Positions 1-12,975 are shown, counted from the first letter of the stretch. The stretch is DNA of 64,000 nt from Epiperipatus broadwayi (GCA_028023455.1 JAQFVV010012497.1:1800001-1864000); one strand, 5' to 3'. Numbers and translations: made by a program. Notes: a model not told the origin generated them from the sequence alone.

Positions 1-1208
1 AAAGTTTTAATAAAAGTTATTTATCTTTGCGGCTATTTTATCAATAATTAAGTTATTTAGATATCTATTAATTGAAGTCTTTGACTTGTATAGTGGTATT
101 CCTAGAAATACTGTTAGTGTGGCAAGGAATTTACAGGGCATTTTTTTCCCGGTGGCTAATTGCCAAGCTGCAGATTTTTCCAATTGTATAAAAGAGCCTG
201 TTTTTTTTTTTAATTCATTAAGTATGCTCATCACAACTTGGATATTATAGGCATTTTGAAAAAAATATTATTAGATCATCAATAAAAGCAACAACACCTA
301 TTTTTACTCCAAGACGAAGTAAATAAATGCCTGTGACCCTACTTTCTATTTCTTTTACTAGAGGATCTACATATATGGAAAAAAGCAATGCAGCCAATGG
401 TGAATCTTGGGGAATACCCTTACTTGGTATAAAGAACTCAGATTGCCTTATATAATTTTTAATTGAAATTCTGCTATTACAAATGTAGTATTCAATAGCA
501 TTTATTAATAGTCTATGTTCAGGTATTAATTCATATAAATTTTTAGTCAAATATGACCAATCACCAAATCAAAAGCTGATTTAAAGTCAATCTTAACAGC
601 ATAATATTGAGTCAATTCCAGCTCTTTGGCATATTTTACCGCCTCTTGAATTTTCATAACTGCATTGATAGCTTGTCTACCCTTGATTGCATGATGAGCT
701 TGCGATATCTTAGAGGAGACCAAGAGATGAAGTCTTTTTAATAGTATCATTGCTAGTATCTTTGAGTCTATGTCTTCAGTTGATGTATGCCTTAGTTCTT
801 CGATTGTTGGTGTTTATATAGTTTTATTTTTCTTAATACTAAATAAGGCCCTATCATTAATGTATGGCCATTTTATCCTTTGACAGCACATTTGATTGAA
901 AATTTCCACATAGGTTTTATTAGAGAATAATCTATTAGTTTATAAATTTTAGCTGGAATTGTGTCACTAGCCATAGTAATTTGTTTTTTTAATCTTATAA
1001 TTTCTTCTTGTATTTCTTGTTTAGTGATATATTCTTTTGTGGATTCCAACACTTCACTTTTATAATCTTCTATAGACATTTTTTCTTCACCAAATTTTCT
1101 TTTTATATTATTACAGATATATTCATCAACTCTTACCCCCAACACAATTTCACTATCATTTTTCTTAATATAATCTATACCTTTTGAGTATTGTAAATAA
1201 ACTACCAT
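1..1208 (-). pseudogene. LINE reverse transcriptase, degenerate, runs off left edge
   Basis: Broken reverse transcriptase of a non-LTR retrotransposon. Reading leftward, 1208-873 encodes the segment before the RT core, with a TIPAKIYKL stretch like the (S/P)D.IPAE.Y of LINE RTs. 750-547 carries the DFKSAFD block (first catalytic Asp region). 550-245 carries GIPQDSPLAALLF, corresponding to GIPQGSPLSPLLF, followed by FIDDL in place of the usual ADD or FADD box. 234-7 continues as a thumb-like stretch. Frames change at about 550, 750 and 870 and stops intervene, so the copy is dead. Endonuclease and ORF1 remains lie upstream on the same strand (1476-3650). The clade (L1/Tx1-like or Jockey/CR1-like) cannot be fixed by eye. 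The 3' end lies outside the window. Confidence 0.8.
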
Positions 1209-1475
1209 AATTAATCATTGGTCTAGATAGCTTACCTAGGTTTGGTATTAATTGTCTAATCCATATAGTTTGGGTTTCTTGTTGCATATGAGAATATATA
1301 TTATTACAGTATATTCATCTTGTAGTTTATCTGTTAGTGAGTGATTGGGCTTGTATTTTGATAGACGTTTTAATGTTTTTTGAATTTCTGCAACTCTGTT
1401 TTTCATTTGATTTAGTGATAGTTTATGTTCACTTATTTTTCTACATGATAGAGAAATCTCTTTTTTTATTTTATA

Positions 1476-2019
1476 CTATGCAATGCATGGAAGTAGGCTG
1501 GTATTCCGAGTATAATAATTCAGAATAACTAATATGTTTGAGATATGATCAGTGTTAAATTGAAGCTCACATCCAATATTTTTCCTCAAAGAAAAGATAT
1601 ATTGATTTTGATCTTTTACATAAACATTGATTATTAGCTGAACATGCAGATGATCAGAAAATCCAACCAATGAGATAATAATTTTAGAACTCTTAATTTT
1701 GGTCCTAGAGATAAAAAATAGATCAATAAGAGATTTATATCTGCTGTTAAAGAAGAAAAAAGCATTATCAGCAAATTTATCATACAAAGAGTATAACAAA
1801 ATCTCCTGGATCTTTCATTGTGATTAGTAAGTCTTTATAAGTGCTATTTAGATTTTCACCCAGTACAATTATACCTGGCTTTTGTAACAATCTACCCTGT
1901 ACGGCATGAATAACTTTAACAATATCACTTCCTTTGGCCACGGAATATACAGCAATTAAATAATGCATTTCTTTTTTATATACAAAAGACATGATTATAT
2001 AATTTACCTGCAAAAACAA
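1476..2019 (-). pseudogene. LINE APE-type endonuclease remnant
   Basis: Minus-strand remains of the apurinic-like endonuclease that precedes the RT. 2019-1780 has a run reading KPGIIVLGENLN, matching the I..GDFN block of LINE endonucleases with Asp replaced. 1799-1476 has SLIDLFFIS followed 20 residues later by GFSDH, matching the R.DLIFVS...SDH C-terminal part in which Asp and His are catalytic. The two segments overlap in different frames near 1790, a frameshift. Order and strand fit one element with the RT at 1-1208 and ORF1 upstream. Confidence 0.7.
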
Positions 2020-2031
2020 TATTTGTATATT

Positions 2032-2101
2032 TTCTATAGATGAATTAACATTAATACTTTGGTGTATTCTATAGATGAATTAACATTAATACTTTGGTGT
2101 A
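2032..2101. repeat. 35-bp perfect tandem duplication
   Basis: Two head-to-tail copies of a 35-bp unit starting TTCTATAGATGAATTAACAT at 2032 and 2067 are identical. The duplication lies at the 5' end of the endonuclease remnant, so it arose after the LINE lost function or contributed to that loss. Confidence 0.9.
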
Positions 2102-2379
2102 TTAAGATTAATCTTAGTTTCAGTTAGTATTAATATCTCATACTTTCATTCAGACAGATAATCAACAATTTTTTCCATTTTATTTGGGTCATTTATACCC
2201 CTCAGTGTTATTATACTAAAACTTTTATACATTATCCAGTAGTTGATGTAAGTTTTGTTCACAATCTGTTATATCAACTCCTACTTGATTCACTATTGCA
2301 AGACTATCATTTGTATATTTATATACACTCTATTATTTACAACTTGGATGATTGAGCTATTTCCCTATTCTTTACTGCT

Positions 2380-3650
2380 TTTAGCTTCATTTTTTGTAAT
2401 TAGATTAGTCTCATCTACATTAACACTTCTGGTTACTAAAAATTTTTGGTTGCCCATTTAATCATCTTCTTTTTTATCTGCATCATTCTCTATTACAATT
2501 TGCGAAATGACATCTTGCATATTGCATTCATTTGTCAATTGTTGCTCAATTTCACTTTCTACATTGCCTTTATTAATTTGATTTGCTACAATATTACCCC
2601 AAGTTTTTTTTATCTTGGTATTACATATTTAACACTTTTGGTTACTAAAAATTTTGGGTTGCCCATTTGATCATCTTTTTCAGCTGCATCATTCACTACT
2701 ACAATTTCCAAAATGACATTATCTTGCATATTGCATTCATCTATTAATTGTTGCTCAATTTCACTTTCTAGATTACCTTTATTAATTTGATTTGCTACAA
2801 TATTAGCCCAAGTTCTTTTTACCTCGGTATTACATATATGTTCATTTCTATTGAAATTTATTACAATTACGACACATAACCAGCCTCACACATTGCCGCT
2901 ATGTGACCAACCCTATTGCACCTGAAACAAAATGGGGGCTGCTTTCAATATTACAGATATCGGCATGTGATCTTTAATCAGCCTGTGTGGCAGCTATTCT
3001 TTAAATATTTCTTTCTTTAACTTCAAAAATACTTTCCATGAATTAGTAGGGATTTTGAATGGTATGTCAGGTATCATTTCCCGTTCCATTGAAACTATTT
3101 CAGCAAATCTCTGCTTTTGAGTTTTAAAAAATTCTTCACCACATGTAAACAAAGGGTTTGCTCCTTAGAGACATAATATATTTTATGACTTTGCATTTCT
3201 TTAATTAAGCTTTCAGCCAATTGTTTTTGATCCTTATTACGATATTCTATAGATATAAAACCCCTAGCAGGGAAGAAGGCAGTATGTTTAATTGCATCTA
3301 GCAAATTGTGCATAATTAATAGCCTAAGGTATTCACTAATATCATGTTTATCAAGTATATGTTTTTTATTTTTTTCTTAACTCTGAATTATTAAACTAAA
3401 AATCGACATATTTGGTGCCTGCAGTTATTAAAGATTTTTTTCCAATACACATTTAATTTTGTAAATGTTTTTGCAATAGGTTTATGTATTTGTTCTATTT
3501 TATTATTTAAATTAGTGAAATTTATTGATTTATCATTATTGTCAGATATCAAGTTTTCCTGATTGATTAACTGATTTATTTCAACCCCCTTTTTCACAAT
3601 ACCAAATATTATTACAATCAATAAGAAGTGGAGTATCAGATTCTTGCTAA
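2380..3650 (-). pseudogene. LINE ORF1 remnant with CCHC zinc knuckle
   Basis: Minus-strand ORF1-like region. 3313-3095 is open for 72 codons, beginning MHNLLDAIKHTAFFPARG. Around 2935-2885 the minus strand encodes a CCHC zinc knuckle, C-FR-C-NRVG-H-IAAM-C (CX2CX4HX4C), the nucleic-acid-binding motif of LINE ORF1 and gag proteins. The C-terminal part (2845-2421) contains a 209-bp tandem duplication. 3621-3391 is an open stretch of unknown homology that may be the N-terminus. Several stops and frame changes make it non-functional. Confidence 0.65.
2421..2840. repeat. 209-bp tandem duplication inside LINE ORF1
   Basis: The sequence starting TAACACTTCTGGTTACTAAA at 2421 recurs at 2630 as TAACACTTTTGGTTACTAAA. 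The similarity continues for about 209 bp (for example TTGCATATTGCATTCAT and TTATTAATTTGATTTGCTAC in both). Copies differ by scattered substitutions and small indels, so the duplication is not recent. Because 209 is not a multiple of 3 it would shift the ORF1 frame. Confidence 0.85.
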
Positions 3651-6600
3651 TTTTTTTGATAGTTAGTTGTTTTTTTTATGTTTAGATGATGTTTCCCAAT
3701 TTACACTATCATTAGACAATTAATTAGAGGGCAAATTTTCTTATATCAAGTAGCACACATTTTCAGGATCAGAAATTAATTAACCGGCAGAATTGAAGTT
3801 AATTTTAAAGCATTCCTTTGTTTGCAGTTCCATAATTAGCTATACTATTGGAAATATCAGAAGTGAGATACTATAGTTTTTACCCCAAAAACTATATTAT
3901 CAACCTAAAACAATCATTAAAATTTTCTTGATTTTTATCCTGTGATGCATGAAGAAAAGTGAAAATTCGCTTTTTTTGTTTAAAGCAGATGATTCAAGAG
4001 TTTGCATATGGTTTCATGGCAACTTATTATTTTAAATTATTTTATAATTTATTTACATACATATACATTTTAAAAATACATAAATAAAAGAAATGCATAT
4101 ACATTTACCAAAAAGCCATGCATGTAAACTCAATCATGGAGTTTACAATATATATATACACAGTATATATTATACTATTTTAATATCACATTAAAATTAG
4201 GTTTAATATTAAATATAGTGATTAGATGCAATTATTGTTTTTTTATTTAACAATCTTATTTTTATTTTATTTAATCTAGATATTTGCTTCAATTTAAAGT
4301 ATGAGTTTTATTATTGATCAGTTAATCAGAAAATTTTAAGATAAAGCATTATTTGAAAAAAAGAATGGTTGGAGATGCAGCAGTTTTTATTTTGTTTCTG
4401 AATAAATTTAAATTAACTATTTTTTTTGACAAGACTTATTTGTTTCTAAATATGAAATCCTAGATACAAGATAAATGTAAATGAATTTATCAGGAATGAA
4501 ATCATAAAAATTATAGCTAATTCAATCAGAAAAATTTAAGATAATTAAAGATACTACCTTAAAAATCATTTCTGTGCTGTCCAAAAAAAGTAAATAAAAA
4601 ATAAAAAGTTTTCTTAGACAGCAGTCATTTACTTATTTCATAATAAGTATCAAAAAAATCTTGCTATTCATTCACTCATTCTGTCATGGCTATCTATGTC
4701 AGGTTGAAATTACTTTTTTTTTAAAAAAAAAATTAGAAATAATTCCAAATATAAAGCAATACAGCAATTATAGGAATTTTGTCATGCTTAAAAGAATTTA
4801 CAAGTTCTTCCTTTAAATGTTCAATATTTCAAAGTCTGTTTGTTTGTGTTAATAAATAATTATTGATTCAAGAAATAATGAAGAGAAAAACATCTGGTAG
4901 AATTTAAAAAAAAAAAAATATTTTTTTTTTGAGGAAGTGTGAACACACACCAATTATTACATATGCCCCCTCAGTTTATTATTTTATTGTTTGTTTTTTT
5001 TTTAAAAAAAAACTACATTTTTTTTTTAAAATTATTTTTGTAGATAATCTTAATTTATACACCAATTTTATTATTTAATTTGTTTTATAAGTATGTGTAT
5101 ATACATATTGCTAAGTATCTATGTTGTATATATGTGTGTCAAAATACTATACACATATAAGACAATACAATAAAAAATATGGATTGTAAACAATGCTAAA
5201 TTTATCCAATAATTTAGATAATCTATTAAGATATTTGGAACAACTTAGTAGATATTGTGGACCTCACTGCTTTTTAATTTATTTTTTACAATCAGAATTT
5301 ATGAAAATTTAATTACCAAAAAATTATTCTATAATAAATAAACTAATTTATAATGTATGCATGAATTTATATATATATATATTTGAATATGTCATTCCAA
5401 AATTATAAAAAAAACACTATCCATATAAAGAAATATTTCATAGGCACCACATTTGTCAGTAGTAGATACAAAAAAATGATCATTTGATAAATGATGGATC
5501 TGTAAATAAGAAATATATATTTTTATGGGACTAATTTTAGGATCAAAGAAAGCAGACTATAGGTATGAAAAAAAGGTGTATTTTTCTAATGGATTGGAAG
5601 TTCACTGTTTAAAGGATATATATATGCAATGTATTAAAATTAATGCTTGTTACATTTAGTATTTAAATTTTCAGCATCAAGTGGATTGATTTAGGAAAGG
5701 GTGAGAGGTAGCAAATATATTGTTGAACTATTTTTAATTTGGCAAATTGTGTTAATTTGGAAAGACTTGTGAACCAATGTTGCTATGCCAATAATACTGA
5801 ACATGCATTTTTAAGATTGTACTACAGTTTTGACTTATTCTGTTTGCCTTAAAATCATGAATGTAAATAACTCTCTCACTTTGTTTCTAAACAAGAGTAA
5901 TGGGAAATATTATTTATAGATGCATAAATAAAAATCCATGTTTCTACATTGGCCTCCATGTTTTTGAGTTTGAATCTGGACCAATTAAAACATGGACATT
6001 TTTAAGTTGTAAATATTCTTAGATTTTTTTTTCCCCAAGCAACTGATTCATACCTAACATAACAAATGTTAGAAAAATTAATAAATTTAGAGCACTAGAA
6101 TTCCATATCTCATTGCATATTCTAGAATAGGACAATAATGAAATGAAAGACTCTCATTTTTAAAAAGTATCTTATGGCAAATTATCAAAGAAAGAAGAGA
6201 TTAAAAGATCAATCAAACTACAGTACAATGACAAAATATGTTCTGTTATAGAAGAAAAACTATCGTAGATCACACTACATGAAAAGCAACTCTGAATCAA
6301 GGCATAATATGCTTTGGACAAAGTATTAGAAGATAGTTTTTGACTTTGATATTCAAATATTGAAAAATTGGACCATGAATGAAAATGGTTATCAAAATAT
6401 GACATAATTTGATGTTTTTGCATATCTGCACTTGAATTATCAAAAAAATTATTAATAATCATATTATAGCAGTTACATTATACGTTGTATAAAGTAATTT
6501 GATACAAATTTCAAAGGAAGAAAAAATATATTATTTTTGACATTTTTATTTTTTAAATTAATCATAACATGAATACATTTTCTTTTAAAAAAAAATCTAA

Positions 6601-6900
6601 ATTAAGCTTTTTTAAAAAAATCTTCATTAAATTCTAATGTGAGTTCAATAGTTATAGCATTCAGATTTTTAAAAATAAATAAATCATTGATTATCAATTG
6701 AGAAAAATTAAAATAAATGAGGAAATTAAAATCTGATTGTTCACTTGAATGCAATTACAGCTAAACTATTATTATTTTGAAATCCACCAATTTGAAAGCT
6801 TTTACTTTTTAAGTATTTTTAGATTAGCCATTGTCTCATTGCAAAAATATATACAAAGATTATAATTTCCATAATGCTTTTATCAGTAAAAAATCTGAAT
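3650..6900. other. AT-rich intron/intergenic DNA, no gene seen
   Basis: Long A/T tracts, including T-then-A palindromes at 4714-4732 and 4994-5012, and short hairpins such as GTAAACTC...GAGTTTAC near 4125-4147. Open frames here (for example minus-strand 6172-6462) have compositions expected of random AT-rich DNA and no motif I recognise. Confidence 0.6.
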
Positions 6901-7790
6901 TATTAACAAGTCAAAATGTATTTATCCATATGCTATGTAAATAATTGTCATGCATATTCTTAATTATGCATAACATAAAAAAAAATGCAAAAAATTTGCA
7001 ATTTTACAGTACAGTAATTATTCATTTTAGGAGCAAATGAGAACAGAAAAAATATGGTGATTTTTTTAGTTTAATATCTGGGAACTATTATAGCAGCATC
7101 ATGAAAAAGCAAAAATATATTCATTAAAATGTATAATGCCTATAACACTTTTGTATGCTATAAGAATAATATATATTGATTTGTAACTAACTGTGCACTA
7201 TGTCTGGAAGTCAAAATTTGTGATATTCCATATTCAAAAGTTCATTTTCAAAACAAATGGGATCAGAAAATATATGATAACAGCCAATATGAAATAAAAT
7301 GTGATGAAAGAATATAGAATTAATATATTTTTATAAATAAGGTTATCCATACGCTATGAATAATATATATTGGTTTTACGACAGTATTTGATAACCAAAA
7401 GCAAAAAAAAATATGAGTCCATTCTTCAAATTTCATTTTAAAACCAGCTGAAAAAAAGAAAAAAATATAGCGAAGCAAAAATATGTAGTCGAAGAATATA
7501 GAATCAATAAATATATTTTCATAAATTTAATTTATTCTTATGCTGTGTGAATAATATGTATTGATTTGCAACTCTTTACAATACACAAATGCAAAAATCT
7601 TGCGATTTAACAATAAAAGTTCATTTTAAAACATGTAACAGCAGAAAAAATGTGTGGCGATAGTTTCAAATATCAGGGGACTATTATGAAGAAATAAAAT
7701 TGTCAAAAAATACAGAATTTATTAATATACTTTTATGTTGTGTGAATACCTAGTATTAATATGGAACTGTGAATGATATCTGAAATAAAT
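6900..7790. repeat. Degenerate satellite-like tandem repeat, period about 190-225 bp
   Basis: A recurring block, TATGCTRTGTGAATAATATRTATTG in consensus, appears near 6929, 7154, 7353, 7540 and 7735. Each is followed at similar distance by blocks such as AAAAGTTCATTTTAAAAC and CAGAAAAAATATGTGGCGAT. Units are strongly diverged and vary in length, so this is an old tandem array. No protein or RNA motif was seen in the unit. Confidence 0.55.
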
Positions 7791-8229
7791 AAATTGTAAT
7801 TGGTGAGAAGAATATAATACTCGACTTAGGTACAATATCAATAATACTGGTAAGAGAAATCAGTTTTTAAACAATTCAAAAAAAGAAAGAAAAATTGTTG
7901 AAAAAATTAAATGAAGCTTCTTTGAGCATAATTTGTGGGAATTATAGAGTGAATAATATCAAAAAGCAAAGATAATTTTTTCCAGTTATACTCCAAAACA
8001 ATATTTAAACTGGAAAAATGTGAGGGCTGATTAAAATATAAAATGTGATTGAGAAATGATTCTATGTTTTTGACAATATCATAGTTATGGAGTAGATTTG
8101 TTAGACAATTTATTTTAATCACTCACACCAATTTATTTTATAAGGAATTGAAATTAGAACATGCATGAGAATATATAGTAAAACATACTCTTAACAAGTT
8201 TAAACAATATATAGAATTTTTATTCATAA

Positions 8230-9270
8230 TGTATGAAGAAAAACTATCAGTACATCAAGAACGAGCTTATAAATATATAAATGAATTTACTCTGTCTGTT
8301 TATAGCTGATAAAGGCATCACCGAAGATGATCTTACGGAATTTAAACAATCTAAGAGTAGAATTACTCTTTTTAGTTTGTTCCAATGTACTCACAGATGT
8401 AACTATTAGTGATAAGAGAAAATAAATATTATAGAGCCTAGAAAAGTATTAAAATTTTTTAATTTAATTGTACAGATTAAAACAGCTGGGTTTCTACTGA
8501 CACATGTTTTAGACTGGTTTCAATTTTTTTTTATTTTACAAGCCAGAGCACATTGCATGTTTAGAGGACTAGTAGAAAATTGCAAATTTTTTCTTATTTT
8601 GGGTTTGGTCAACTCATTCTAAAGCTAAATCTATGAAGAAAGGTAACATTTTCTAACATTGCATTTACTTTTTTTTTTTTTAAGGATAAATATTGCTCTC
8701 TTTTTATGAAACATTTATTACATATGGTAAATGCTGATTTATTAAAATGTAACATGAAATTTGTCCTTTGGTTTACTAGTTTAACACTATACCATGGCTA
8801 ATATAGCTTATCATATGAGGAAAGGCTTGATTTTTCAGAATATACACCATATGAGAAGTAATTCTTTTGCTTATTTTTACAAAAAAATATTTCAAGTTTA
8901 TGAAGAGATAACTGTCTTTTATTGAAGAAAATTTACATGATTGGTGACATGTTGATGATGAAATTTCTGTTGGGTACCATGTACAGATTTGAAATTTTTA
9001 GAAAGCTCTGAAAGCTCCCAAAAATGCTGATGATGACATAAATAGTGATGATAATGATCCAGAATAGACCAGCATATAAATGACCAGTTGGTTTAGTTAA
9101 TAGCTCAATTAATTAGAAGATTAGAAAGATATACATATGTTATTGGAGCAAGAATTGATGATTTATTTGATCCAGAAAAAAGTTGTATTTAGAGAGAAAT
9201 GAAGTATATAAAGCAGTTTCACCTGGATGAAATGCTTACTAAAGCTTTGAAAAATTTATGATTACATAAA
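8230..9270 (+). pseudogene. Possible DNA-transposase relic (pogo/jerky-like?)
   Basis: Two short plus-strand stretches look coding although broken by stops. One near 8320 reads KGITEDDLTEFKQSKSR. Another near 8910-9065 reads FIEENLHDW then HVDDEISVGYHV, and later an acidic run NADDDINSDDNDPE. The acidic C-terminal style resembles jerky/Tigger transposases, but no DDE catalytic residues could be placed. The assignment is a guess. The stretch from 9270 to 10,094 shows nothing further. Confidence 0.2.
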
Positions 9271-10094
9271 TGTTGAATAATGAATTTAAATTTATATATA
9301 TATTTAGTAATATTTTTTTAGTAACAAGCATGAAAATAATATTTTAAACTTTTTTTTTTTACAATTATAATTATAGATATGTATTTGAATAGTTTAATTT
9401 ATAGATGTAAATTTTTTGAATCCTAAAAAGATTGAAAATCCAAGATTTTGGAATGATTGTATTCAGTCTGTATTTAGTTTTACCTATTAATTTGCCTTTC
9501 AAATTTGAAGTCATACAATAATTATACATTAGTAAAAACAGAAGTAAAAAATAAATTATTATTTATAAAGATTAAGCGAATCTGTTTTATTTATTTATTG
9601 TACATTCGATTTTTGCATGAAAAAACTTTGTTATCATTCAAAAAACAAATCAATAAAAAAAAAAAAAAATCAAATGGTTTATTGCTCAGGAGGAGTTCAA
9701 AAAAATTTGAGCATTGGAAATGACTTAACTGTCCAATGATTCTTGTGTTTTGAGGTTCAAAATCTGCCACTCAACCATTGCACTAATATATGCATGCTGT
9801 AAAAATATAAATTAGGATGTTGGAGTTTTTTGAAATTAAATAAGATTTTTGTAAGTTTCAAATTTATTTTTTAGGTTTATTTATTGTTTACTTTTATATA
9901 TTTTTATGTGATGAAAATACTTATGTATATAGTTTTATTATGTATATGTATGTTTATAAACTGTATGTATCAGTACATAAAATTAAATTCTAATGAAATC
10001 CTAATATTATTCTTTTAGAAATTTTTTCCATTCATTGATTATATATTTTTTGTTGATAATATAAAATTATCATAATTATATGATAGATGTATAC

Positions 10095-11065
10095 CAAGGG
10101 TGTCCAAACTTCATTTCTGTAAAAGTCACATGTTAAAATTGATATATATTCAAGAACTGCAATTAAATTTTTAAAGTATTCATTAAATGCAAATATTTGA
10201 CTTATAAATTTGTTTATTAATTGTACAAAATATCAGGGGATCAAAATTAATAATTGAGAACAAAATCAATAAAAAATTATTTTTTATTAAATTATTTTTT
10301 ATTTGTGATTGTATCTGATTATCAAGAACATTTAAATTTGGTGTATAATTTGATAACTAAGCAAGCAATAGTTCCACAAGGTGTTCATTCATTGTTTATG
10401 CTTGATGTTTTGATTTTATAAATGTCATTGTTGCATATAATGATTCTCAAGAATATGTTGTCCCAAAAATTGAAATTAGTTTACAAGAAACTTCTTTTAA
10501 ATGAGGATATTTGTAATGTTGCAAATAAGACATAATAAGTTTTCCATTATTTATAATAAATGCAAATTCTTCTTCCCCTTTGCTGAAGAAACATCTATTT
10601 TCCTGTTCTTACTTTCATTTGTTGCTCAAGCCACAATGATCAAGAATTTAAATAAAATTTGCTAATCTTTTAAATCCAAAATCAAGTAAAGTAAAAATAA
10701 TTATCTGTATTACCCAATTGAAGTAGCAGAAATTGATGATTTGAAAATCAAAGTAAAAGAACAAACTTGATGACATTTGAATTAAAACTATACAAAGAAT
10801 AATATCACTTGAAATAAACAAAAACTGAACTGATAAGTTCGAACAATGCTTTATATTTTCAAGAAACAATAACAAAATCATTGAAGATGACATAAGCCAT
10901 AAGCAATCATTAAAAAATTGCTATCACAAGAGAATGAAGCATGTATGGTTCAAAATAAAAATACTAATATAAATTATATCACAATTTTATTTCCAAAGTT
11001 TTGTGAGTCGCATTAGACCATCTTAGACAACCACATGAAGTTCATGAGGCCATGGTCAGGATGGA
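10095..11065. mobile_element. hAT-like DNA transposon remnant
   Basis: The left end CAAGGGTGTCCAAACTTCAT followed by AAAGTCACATGTTAAAA matches the well-known hAT terminal sequence (CAGGGGTGTCAAAC..GGGCCACA). Near the right end GTGAGTCGCATTAGACCATC and CCACATGAAGTTCATGAGGC look like the subterminal mirror of such elements. The final inverted terminus is not recognisable, having diverged into CATGGTCAGGATGG. No intact transposase frame is present, and a target duplication could not be fixed. Confidence 0.45.
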
Positions 11066-12414
11066 AATATATTATTAAGGTTCTTTTATAATTTAACTTT
11101 ATAAAGTTTTTTTTTTTTTTTTAAAAAAAAAAATTATTTAACTAAACAAAAATTTAAAATATTTTAAAACTGCAATTTTTCTTTGTAATGTTTACTGGTT
11201 TTTATTTTAAGTTTTGTGTAAACATTGTTTATTGAATTGCTTTTAGATAATAATTGCACACAATTACACTTTTTTAGAAAATTCTTATTTGTTTAATATC
11301 TACAAAGTTAGATGTATATTGATGGGTAGCATGAGAAGGGAAACATCCTCTAAGGAAAAAAATCCTCTAACAGAAAAATTAAAGAATTAATTGATGCACT
11401 GATTTCAAGGTGGTTGATAATTAATTAATCTTAGTATTCTGTTTACTTTATCATATGCTCATTTTAAAATAATAAAGATCTTAGTAATAAGCAGCTAATT
11501 TTTGTCTTAGATGTGCTTATACATCAAGACTAAAAAAAAAAAAAGGAATATATCTAGCTTATATTAATATTAGCATTTTAAAAAATTAGACTATTTTAAT
11601 TGTTGTTTAAACAGTTTTATAATGTTGTTTATAACATTCATTTTTTTTATATATAAATAGTGAATGAAATTCTGAAGAAAACTGTTGGCTAATCAAAATG
11701 ACAGCTATTTTTGGAAATGTGGAATAATAAATATTGCATTGTGTAAAGAGAATAGAATAGTCCATTATTATTATTTATTTATATTTTCATTTTTAATAGT
11801 TTACAAAGAGATCTAAGGTTTGAATGCTAAAGAATTTATTTGCTACTGAACATGGAATACAGAATTTGTAAAAAATAAAATTATTTCATTTAACAAGAAA
11901 AAATTAAATATATTGCATCAAAAATTTAAATATTGTCAATTTGCTTAGGAGATTATCTATGTTGATTATTATTTGAACATACGAAGTAACAGTTATTGTT
12001 TGCTGGGTTATAATATTTACTGTCTTTATTTTTGAATTATTGCATCTACTTTCAGCAGAGAATTTAAATAACTTGCATATTTATAAATAAAGAAGTCATT
12101 CAAAAAAATAATTCTTTTATAAGATTGTATGTAGTGCATTAAAATATATGTCAGTAATGAATATCAATCAATAATAGCATATCTTAATTGTGTATGATAT
12201 GTTAATATAGTATTGAGCTGTTAGAAATAAATTATATTATGAAAGCAATAAGCAGTGGCAAATTATTACCAAAGATTACTAAGTATTGTCATGTAATCAT
12301 AACACCCCGTTGCCTATTTTATTCAACTTGAAGGCAGACAGATAACATAATGTATGCATACATATTTTTTAAAAAAATTTCTTCAAAATTGAATAATATT
12401 TTGTTTCTTTTTAG
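11065..12414. other. Intron upstream of TRABID exon, nothing recognised
   Basis: AT-rich DNA that ends in a good splice acceptor tract (TTTTGTTTCTTTTTAG) at 12,414. A T16/A11 palindrome sits at 11,107-11,133. I looked for the preceding TRABID coding segment (AnkUBD end) here and further upstream and did not find it, so the upstream intron probably exceeds 12 kb. Confidence 0.6.
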
Positions 12415-12485
12415 AAATAGAAGATTTTTCATCATCTGTACAAGAACAGTTATTTAATGAACTTCTAGACCGAGAAGTACAAAAA
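12415..12485 (+). CDS. ZRANB1: TRABID/ZRANB1 orthologue, internal exon (linker before OTU domain)
   Basis: Short internal exon bounded by a pyrimidine-rich acceptor ending TTTTTAG and a GTATAT donor. After two bases that finish a codon, it encodes IEDFSSSVQEQLFNELLDREVQK. From my knowledge of human TRABID this aligns with IEDLPPTVQEKLFDEVLDRDVQK, the segment joining the ankyrin-like ubiquitin-binding domain to the OTU catalytic domain. TRABID is a cytosolic/nuclear deubiquitinase that prefers K29- and K33-linked chains and has been tied to Wnt signalling. The next residues in the human protein (ELEEES.IINWSLEL) are encoded at 53,538. As written the exon ends in phase 0 while the next exon needs one preceding base: a one-base discrepancy at the AAAA run 12,481-12,484. 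Confidence 0.85.
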
Positions 12486-12625
12486 GGTATATAAAACTTT
12501 CTGCATTGCATAATATCTTATAGACATTGAATTAAGTATCTAAGTAAAAGATTATTATAAGAAAGAGTTTATTATTTATTTGTTTTTTTTAAACATAAAA
12601 TTATAGTTTAAGAATTGTATTACTT

Positions 12626-12975
12626 TTATAGGTTTATGGAAAATCTGTTTATAAATGTTATTTAATTAAATTTTGACATTTTTTTCCTTATTATAAAGTC
12701 AAACTTTATTAAAAATTAAATTTTAATTTTACTATATATTGAAAAAACTTTTTGTAAACTGTGTAAATTTATTTTATAGGTTAATGGAAAATCTGTTTAT
12801 AAATGTAATTAAAAAAGAAAGTAAATTCATTTTATTTATTTAATTAAATTTCAACATTTTTTTCCTTATTATAAAATCAAACTTTACTGAAAATTAAATT
12901 TTAATTTTATACTATTTATAGTATATATATATTGGAAAAACTTTTTATAAACTATGTAAATTTATTTTATTAAAA
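12626..12975. repeat. Diverged tandem duplication, period about 148 bp
   Basis: GGTTTATGGAAAATCTGTTT at 12,631 recurs as GGTTAATGGAAAATCTGTTT at 12,779. Following blocks (TTTTTTCCTTATTATAAA, then AAATTAAATTTTAATTTTA and AAACTTTTT.TAAACT.TGTAAATTTATTTTAT) are repeated in order with small insertions. Confidence 0.75.

Noticed and set aside
1337-2670. Plus-strand ORFs over the LINE region
   Set aside because: Antisense shadows of the minus-strand LINE endonuclease and ORF1.
10648-10893. 81-codon minus-strand ORF rich in Phe/Ile/Leu
   Set aside because: Composition expected of AT-rich DNA; lies within the hAT-like remnant with no transposase motif.
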